The translations under genes and the position numbers were made by a program. Below are positions 56,437 to 64,000 of a DNA stretch of 64,000 bases, piece by piece (the stretch's first letter is position 1; the number at the start of each line of letters is the position of its first letter). The stretch is from Uranotaenia lowii (lineage: Eukaryota; Arthropoda; Insecta; Diptera; Culicidae). The notes under the pieces are model-generated. The model did not search any database. It was not told the DNA's origin and was given only the letters and a program-made list of their open reading frames with translations. Location of the stretch: NCBI RefSeq assembly GCF_029784155.1, contig NC_073692.1, forward strand, positions 420,567,440 through 420,631,439, written 5' to 3'.

Positions 56437-58067
56437 GTTCAAATAACAGTGTCGTTCTTATAAGCTAGTTACTAAGTGGAGTGAAAGTTCTTTATTAAAA
56501 AAATTTTATACTAAAGGAAAACACTTGCTATGGTACTACCTCAGCATGTTCAAGCCTATGTTTGTATCGAAACACACATGTGTCAATCAATATTTGCTTC
56601 ATCAGCTAATTCACCATCGAAAGTCAAATGTCATTACCGAAAAAGCTAGCCAGGATTCGATCAGGGGCTCTTTCTGTTCATCATTTAACACTTGCAAATT
56701 TCGAGACAGCTTGAATCGACGACGATTCCATCAAGTTTGACCCAGTCAGCCGGAAACTGACTAGTGACTGTGTGTGTCGATCTGATTCTGCAATGGAGAC
56801 TTTTCAATGAGGATACGTTACATCGGAGCTACCACCATTCTATAACAGATGAACCATGAAGTAAGAGATACGGAGCCAAACCACCAAACACACACTCCTG
56901 TGCTTCTATTTCATCTCAGCTCTCAACCCTCAACTCAACCAAGGAAGAAGTGCTTTATTTATACACCTTTGATGATCCAATGGCATCGGGCCACTCGACC
57001 TCGACGCTCTTCCATTTAACTCATACAACACCTTTCAAGTGCTGCCCGGGTGTTTGTGCGTTTTTGTTGCTGTTGATGGTGTGAGTGCTTTCGGCTCTGG
57101 ATCCTTAATTAATTAAGTTTAGAATTTCTAGATAAATCCTCTCGTTAAACTCGATTTAATTACTGCTGACTGCTTTAGCTATGTGTGGCACATGATTATA
57201 AGGTTCCATTCCAGGTGAAAAGGATATGTTTCTTACAAACAGTTCAGTCGGTCGGAAGAAGCTTTTCGCCCCCTTTATTCACCCCCTAGTTATCTAAGTT
57301 TGAATCTGTGTGGCTCCACCATCTGTGCAGCCCCATTCGAAATAGGTGAGCGCACCCTTAAGAGGAGGGAAGAATAATAACAACCAGAGCTAGAGGTGTT
57401 TTTCACCTTCGAGATTTGTTCGAAGAAAAGTCATTATCTCGGTCTGACGGACTGCTGTTAGTAGGGGCATGAAAAGCATACGGAACCTGGGTTACACTAA
57501 TAACAATCAAAAATAAATCCGTTCACATTTGCTGGTGCTATGAAAACTTTGCAGAAATTATGTTGAACAAATGGGTGTCATTAGCGTGAAACTCTCAGTT
57601 TCAGACAATGTAGATAAAGACGCATCAAAATTAGTGATATTGGCATTATCAGCGATTAGAATACATCGAATGAGAAATTGCGTCGCAACAACAACAATCA
57701 GTAGATGGATAAGAAAAAAATATTCCTTTATGAGTTACTTACTTTTTTTTTCTTTTTTGATAGGAGTTTAACCCGTTAAGGTCATTCTTCCTCGCTGAGT
57801 TACTTCTTTCAGAATACATCTGCTCTGTTTTCCATTTTCAGGGTTCACACCTTTCAACAATTTCCTTGAATCATTTTTTAATTTTTTTTTAAAGACTTGA
57901 TTAATAGGACTTCTAAAACGTACAAAAATATTTGGTTTTCACAATGTCTTGATATTCTGGGTACTCTCAAGTAATCTTCATTTTCTTGATTTTTAATTCC
58001 TCTTGTTTTTACAGACATGAATGCCATTTGAATGGTAAAGTGTTTTGAATAAAATAAATTAAAAAAC
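56437..58067. other. Unique-looking DNA, no gene seen
   Basis: Segment 56740-57480 is less AT-rich than its surroundings and free of repeat ends (for example CTCGACCTCGACGCTCTTCC, GTGCTGCCCGGGTGTTTG). It may hold regulatory or untranslated sequence, but no coding frame with splice sites is visible. Confidence 0.4.
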
Positions 58068-58985
58068 ACTGCCAGTCAAAAGTTTGGTATCACCCCAATG
58101 GGAAACATGAAAATTTTGATCAATCATATTTCAATCATCTTATGACATATTGCAATTCTTTAAATCTCATTCGAAAGATAGTGAGCAAAAAAGTATACGT
58201 TGAGTTTATATGATGTATGATGTAAGCTAACATCCTATGTATCGTGGCACAGCCCGTTTGCAGCGAACTATTCGCACATAACAATTCGATCTCGATTTAC
58301 AACTCATCGACTAAAAATGCCTTTGATTGGAAGAATATGTTTAGTTTATACTACCTAAACTTAGCATAAAGTTGGGAAATTTTCCAAAAACTGTATGTAA
58401 ATTCAAACCCGATCATCTCAGGGTGGGGAGAACCAAATTTCAAACTTTGAGTTGCATTCGATCTTTTTTTATTCTTATTTAAACGCATGTGTTTAGTTTT
58501 GTGCTTGAAATATATAAAATAGCTGCTTATGTCATCGTCCAAAAGTTTGGAATCTCCCCGCAGTGTGGTGAAACAAAAAGTTTAGGATCAGTCTTCTAAA
58601 ACATGCATTTTTGTTTCGGCCGTTACACCATATGCTGGGTGTTCCCAAACTTTGAACGATAACTTAAGTAGCTATTTTAAATATTTGAAGTTCATTGCCA
58701 ATTTTTGCACAAAATAAAACAAATGTGCTTCGATAAGTTTTAAAAAAGGATTCGAATGCAACTCAAATTTTGGAATTTGGTCCACGAGAAAATATCCGAA
58801 CTATAAGCAGAGTTTTAGTCATATACACTTAAAATAAACATTTTGAAAAACATACAAATAAGGTTTTGCTCACGATCTATCGAATGAGATCTAGAGATTT
58901 TCAATATGTCATAAGATGACTCAGCTATGGTCGATCAAAATTTTCATGTTTCTGAAGGGTTGATCCCAAACATTTGGCCGGCAGT
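58068..58985. mobile_element. Tc1/mariner-like foldback MITE
   Basis: Termini ACTGCCAGTCAAAAGTTTGG and the complement of CCAAACATTTGGCCGGCAGT. Arms of about 400 bp pair through GATCAAAATTTTCATGTTTC, TCTCATTCGA and AACTTTGAGTTGCATTCG-like segments. The word CAAAAGTTTGGxATC recurs inside near 58543. A TA lies right of the element but not clearly on the left. No transposase frame. Confidence 0.75.
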
Positions 58986-60049
58986 ATATTTTTTACTTGA
59001 TCGATTTTTAAAATAATTTGATTTTTTGGATTTTCATTTTATTTTTGTCTTTTTATTTTTTCGAAAACTTTTGTTTTCTGGTTTATTTTTGATTTCATGT
59101 TTCCTAGGTTTTCCCTTTTGTTGGATTTTCTTGATTTTTTAATTTTTATAGTTTTCATGATATCCTTGACTTTCTTGAGCTCTTGTTATTTTCTAGAATT
59201 TCTTGAACTTCTTGATTTTTTAAGATTTTCTTAAATTCTTGATTTTTTAGATTATTTTTAATTCTCCTCACGTTCAGAAAATTTTTGATTATCTTGACAG
59301 TTTTGAGTTTTTTGAGTTTCTAGATTTTCTTCATTCTTTTGTTTCTCTGTTTTTTTTTTAATTTTCTTTATTTAGTTGATTATGGTGATTTTCTTGTATT
59401 TTCTTGAATTTTTTAGATTTCTTAATTTTCTTGTTTTTTTTTTATTTTCTTGATTTTATTAATTTCCTTGATTTGCGAGATATTCTTGATTTTTTTTAAT
59501 TTCCTAATTTTCTTAATTTTTTTACTTTTCTTAAATTTCAATATGAACTTTATTTTCTTAATTTTTTGAATTTACTTGATATTCTTGATTTGTTTTATTT
59601 TCTAGATTTTTTATTCTCTTAATGTCCTTGATTTCGTTGATTATTAAAAAAAACTTGATGATCTTGATTTTCTTTATTTTTTCCGATTTTCTTGATTTTC
59701 TTGATATTTTGATTTTCTTAATTTTCTTGTTTTTAAATTTATTAGATTTTCTTGATTTTCTTGATTTTCTTGATATTCTTGATTTTCTTGATTTTTTTTT
59801 ATTTTCTTGAGTTTCTTGATTTTCTTGATTTTCTGGATTATCTTGCTTGATTGACTGGATTTTCTTGATTTTCTTGATTTTCTTGATTTTCTTGATTTTC
59901 TTAATTTTCTTGATTTTCTTGAATTTCTTGATTTTCTAGATTTTCTTGATTTTCTTGATTATCTTGTTGATCTTGACTTTCTAGCTTTTCTTGATTTTCT
60001 TGATTATTATGGTTTTCTAGATTTTCTTGATTTTCTTAATTTCTTAATT
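58986..60049. repeat. Degenerate edge of the 9-bp satellite
   Basis: T-rich DNA built of diverged CTTGATTTT-like words whose similarity to the 9-mer rises from left to right. The last ~190 bp (from about 59858) reappear unchanged at about 61365-61556. Confidence 0.8.
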
Positions 60050-61564
60050 TTTTGATTTTCTTGATTTTCTTGATTTTCTTGATTTTCTTGATTTTCTTGA
60101 TTTTCTTGATTTTCTTGATTTTCTTGATTTTCTTGATTTTCTTGATTTTCTTGATTTTCTTGATTTTCTTGATTTTCTTGATTTTCTTGATTTTCTTGAT
60201 TTTCTTGATTTTCTTGATTTTCTTGATTTTCTTGATTTTCTTGATTTTCTTGATTTTCTTGATTTTCTTGATTTTCTTGATTTTCTTGATTTTCTTGATT
60301 TTCTTGATTTTCTTGATTTTCTTGATTTTCTCGATTTTCTTGATTTTCTTGATTTTCTTGATTTTCTTGATTTTCTAAATTTTCTTAATTTTCTTGATTT
60401 TCTTGATTTTCTTGATTTTCTTGATTTTCTTGATTTTCTTGATTTTCTTGATTTTCTTGATTTTCTTGATTTTCTTGATTTTCTTGATTTTCTTGATTTT
60501 CTTGATTTTCTTGATTTTCTTGATTTTCTTGATTTTCTTGATTTTCTTGATTTTCTTGATTTTCTTGATTTTCTTGATTTTCTTGATTTTCTTGATTTTC
60601 TTGATTTTCTTGATTTTCTTGATTTTCTTGTTTTCTTGATTTTCTTGATTTTCTTGATTTTCTTGATTTTCTTGATTTTCTTGATTTTCTTGATTTTCTT
60701 GATTTTCTTGATTTTCTGGATTTTCTTGATTTTCTTAATTTTCTTTATTTTTTGAGATCTTGATTTTCTTGATTTTCTTGATTTTTTTGATTTTCATGAT
60801 TTTTTTGATTTAATTACTTTTCTTGATTTTTTTGTTTTTCTTGATTTTCTTTATTTTCTTGATTTTCTAGATTTTCTTAATTTTTTTTGATTTTCTTGAT
60901 TTTCTCGATTTTCTGGATTTTCTAGATTTTCTTGTTTTCTTGATTTTCTTGATTTTCTCGATTTTCTTGATTTTCTTGATTTTCTTGATTTTCTTGATTT
61001 TCTTGATTTTCTTGATTTTCTTGATTTTCTTGATTTTCTTGATTTTCTTGATTTTCTTGATTTTCTTGATTTTCTTGATTTTCTTGATTTTCTTGATTTT
61101 CTTGATTTTCTTGATTTTCTTGATTTTCTTGATTTTCTTGATTTTCTTGATTTTCTTGATTTTCTTGATTTTCTTGATTTTCTTGATTTTCTTGATTTTC
61201 TTGATTTTCTTGATTTTCTTGATTTTCTTGATTTTCTTGATTTTCTTGATTTTCTCGATTTTCTTGATTTTCTTGATTTTCTTGATTTTCTTGATTTTCT
61301 TGATTTTCTTGATTTTCTTGATTTTCTTGATTTTCTTGATTTTCTTGATTTTCTTGATTTTCTCGATTTTCTTGATTTTCTTGATTTTCTTGATTTTCTT
61401 GATTTTCTTAATTTTCTTGATTTTCTTGAATTTCTTGATTTTCTAGATTTTCTTGATTTTCTTGATTATCTTGTTGATCTTGACTTTCTAGCTTTTCTTG
61501 ATTTTCTTGATTATTATGGTTTTCTAGATTTTCTTGATTTTCTTAATTTCTTAATTTTTTGATT
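59858..61564. repeat. 1507-bp higher-order duplication within satellite A
   Basis: The irregular block containing CTTGTTGATCTTGACTTTC and GATTATTATGGTTTTC occurs at about 59930-60058 and again, unchanged, at about 61437-61564. The distance between equivalent bases is 1507 bp, which is not a multiple of 9. Confidence 0.85.
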
Positions 61565-61976
61565 TTCTTGATTTTCTTGATTTTCTTGATTTTCTTGATT
61601 TTCTTGATTTTCTTGATTTTCTTGATTTTCTTGATTTTCTTGATTTTCTTGATTTTCTTGATTTTCTTGATTTTCTTGATTTTCTTGATTTTCTTGATTT
61701 TCTTGATTTTCTTGATTTTCTTGATTTTCTTGATTTTCTTGATTTTCTTGATTTTCTTGATTTTCTTGATTTTCTTGATTTTCTTGATTTTCTTGATTTT
61801 CTTGATTTTCTTGATTTTCTTGATTTTCTTGATTTTCTTGATTTTCTTGATTTTCTTGATTTTCTTGATTTTCTTGATTTTCTTGATTTTCTTGATTTTC
61901 TTGATTTTCTTGATTTTCTTGATTTTCTTGATTTTCTTGATTTTCTTGATTTTCTTGATTTTCTTGATTTTCTTAA
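60050..61976. repeat. Satellite array A, (CTTGATTTT)n
   Basis: Nearly perfect 9-bp units, about 200 in all, with decayed stretches near 60715-60955 and 61420-61560. A 4-bp phase change and scattered single-base variants (CTCGATTTT, CTTAATTTT) occur. Because the unit is three codons long, every frame gives a long low-complexity ORF (Leu-Ile-Phe and so on); none is a gene. Confidence 0.95.
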
Positions 61977-61990
61977 TTATTTTGTTTTTC

Positions 61991-64000
61991 TTGATTGTCA
62001 ATTTTGTCATTTTAGTCAATTTTGTCAATTTTGTCAATTTTGTCAATTTTGTCAATTTTGTCAATTTTGTCAATGTTGTCAATTTTGTCAATTTTGTCAA
62101 TTTTGTCAATTTTGTCAATTTTGTCAATTTTGTCAATTTTGTCAATTTTGTCAATTTTGTCAATTTTGTCAATTTTGTCAATTTTGTCAATTTTGTCAAT
62201 TTTGTCAATTTTGTCAATTTTGTCAATTTTGTCAATTTTGTCAATTTTGTCAATTTTGTCAATTTTGTCAATTTTGTCAATTTTGTCAATTTTGTCAATT
62301 TTGTCAATTTTGTCAATTTTGTCAATTTTGTCAATTTTGTCAATTTTGTCAATTTTGTCAATTTTGTCAATTTTGTCAATTTTGTCAATTTTGTCAATTT
62401 TGTCAATTTTGTCAATTTTGTCAATTTTGTCAATTTTGTCAATTTTGTCAATTTTGTCAATTTTGTCAATTTTGTCAATTTTGTCAATTTTGTCAATTTT
62501 GTCAATTTTGTCAATTTTGTCAATTTTGTCAATTTTGTCATTTTTGTCAATTTTGTCAATTTTGTCAATTTTGTCAATTTTGTCAATTTTGTCAATGTTG
62601 ACAATTTTGTCAATTTTGTCAATTTTGTCAATTTTGTCAATTTTGTCAATTTTGTCAATTTTGTCAATTTTGTCAATTTTGTCAATTTTGTCAATTTTGT
62701 CAATTTTGTCAATTTTGTCAATTTTGTCAATTTTGTCAATTTTGTCAATTTTGTCAATTTTGTCAATTTTGTCAATTTTGTCAATTTTGTCAATTTTGTC
62801 AATTTTGTCAATTTTGTCAATTTTGTCAATTTTGTCAATTTTGTCAATTTTGTCAATTTTGTCAATTTTGTCATTTTTGTCATTTTTGCCATTTTTGCCA
62901 ATTTTGTCAATTTTGTCAATTTTGTCAATTTTGTCAATTTTGTCAATTTTGTCAATTTTGTCAATTTTGTCAATTTTGTCAATTTTGTCAATTTTGTCAA
63001 TTTTGTCAATTTTGTCAATTTTGTCAATTTTGTCAATTTTGTCAATTTTGTCAATTTTGTCAATTTTGTCAATTTTGTCAATTTTGTCAATTTTGTCAAT
63101 TTTGTCAATTTTGTCAATTTTGTCAATTTTGTCAATTTTGTAAATTTTGTAAATTTTGTCAATTTTGTCAATTTTGTCAATTTTGTCAATTTTGTCAATT
63201 TTGTCAATTTTGTCAATTTTGTCAATTTTGTCAATTTTGTGAATTTTGTCTATTTGGTCAATTTTGTCAATTTTGTCAATTTTGTCAATTTTGTCAATTT
63301 TGTCAATTTTGTCAATTTTGTCAATTTTGTCAATTTTGTCAATTTTGTCAATTTTGTCAATTTTGTCAATTTTGTCAATTTTGTCAATTTTGTCAATTTT
63401 GTCAATTTTGTCAATTTTGTCAATTTTGTCAATTTTGTCAATTTTGTCAATTTTGTCAATTTTGTCAATTTTGTCAATTTTGTCAATTTTGTCAATTTTG
63501 TCAATTTTGTCAATTTTGTCAATTTTGTCAATTTTGTCAATTTTGTCAATTTTGTCAATTTTGTCAATTTTGTCAATTTTGTCAATTTTGTCAATTTTGT
63601 CAATTTTGTCAATTTTGTCTTTTTTGTGAATTTTGTGAATTTTGTCAATTTTGTCAATTTTGTGAATTTTGTCAATTTTGTCAATTTTGTCAATTTTGTC
63701 AATTTTGTCAATTTTGTCAATTTTGTCCATTTTGTCAATTTTGTCAATTTTGTCAATTTTGTCAATTTTGTCAATTTTGTCAATTTTGTCAATTTTGTCA
63801 ATTTTGTAAATTTTGTCAATTTTGTCAATTTTGTCAATTTTGTCAATTTTGTCAATTTTGTCAATTTTGTCAATTTTGTCAATTTTGTCAATTTTGTCAA
63901 TTTTGTCAATTTTGTCAATTTTGTCAATTTTGTCAATTTTGTCAATTTTGTCAATTTTGTCAATTTTGTCAATTTTGTGAATTTTGTCAATTTCGTCAAT
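61991..64000. repeat. Satellite array B, (GTCAATTTT)n, runs past the window end
   Basis: About 220 nearly perfect 9-bp units. Variants include GTCATTTTT, GCCATTTTT (62885-62900), GTAAATTTT and GTGAATTTT, clustered near 62870-62900, 63140-63160, 63240-63260 and 63615-63665. It joins array A through a ~30-bp junction (AATTATTTTGTTTTTCTTGA TTGTCAATTTTG). The same long spurious ORFs arise (Thr-Lys-Leu, Asp-Lys-Ile and Ser-Ile-Leu repeats). Confidence 0.95.

Noticed and set aside
60052..61446. Leu-Ile-Phe repeat frames resembling hydrophobic proteins
   Set aside because: Same cause: (CTTGATTTT)n read in frame. No start context and no conservation argument.
61543..63999. Very long open frames on both strands (up to 572 codons) encoding Thr-Lys-Leu, Asp-Lys-Ile or Ser-Ile-Leu repeats
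   Set aside because: They are the automatic translation of a 9-bp satellite whose unit equals three codons. Several frames on both strands are open at once, with no splice sites, flanking gene signals or compositional change.

Overview
The window is AT-rich animal DNA with long introns and many mobile-element remnants. There are no operon-like gene blocks. The only recognisable cellular gene is on the + strand. It encodes an immunoglobulin-superfamily membrane protein that I identify as Fasciclin-3 (Fas3) from its order of domains, its cysteine-free third Ig domain and its juxtamembrane motif RATGRWCF. Fas3 is an insect gene. The intron sizes and repeat families (Helitron-like elements, foldback MITEs, a non-LTR element with a PHD-type ORF1) suggest a mosquito-like dipteran, but the species is an inference I cannot confirm.

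Layout: 1-8106 is presumed Fas3 first intron or upstream DNA. It holds a TIR element with a TA target site, a small Helitron, a ~145-bp tandem array and a pogo-like terminus. Five short-intron exons at 8107-9221 encode the three Ig domains. A 10.6-kb intron (9222-19832) carries a foldback element, a large TIR element with inverted satellite blocks, and a dead non-LTR retrotransposon on the - strand. The exon at 19833-20094 encodes the end of Ig3 and the transmembrane helix. Two alternative cytoplasmic tails follow. Tail A is the terminal exon at 31172-31449, with a long 3' UTR and poly(A) signals near 33.0 kb. Tail B comprises two exons, 46450-46495 and 46806-47205. Both tails join the membrane exon in the same phase, so they should be mutually exclusive 3' ends of one gene.

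The introns record nested insertions. A probable hAT-like element (34773-38646) has an exact 8-bp target duplication and splits an older Helitron. An ancient local duplication (about 24.75-25.56 kb versus 28.1-29.7 kb) supplies an empty site for a 321-bp foldback insertion. Downstream of the gene, a 2.9-kb foldback element (53552-56431) hosts a complete Helitron with seven to eight ~143-bp internal repeats.

The last 5 kb is a 9-bp satellite. It starts as degenerate T-rich DNA, becomes a (CTTGATTTT)n array that contains a 1507-bp higher-order duplication, then switches abruptly to a related (GTCAATTTT)n array that runs off the window. Because 9 is a multiple of 3, the satellite yields very long spurious ORFs on both strands. 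I found no RNA genes, CRISPR arrays or novel enzymatic system that I could defend.
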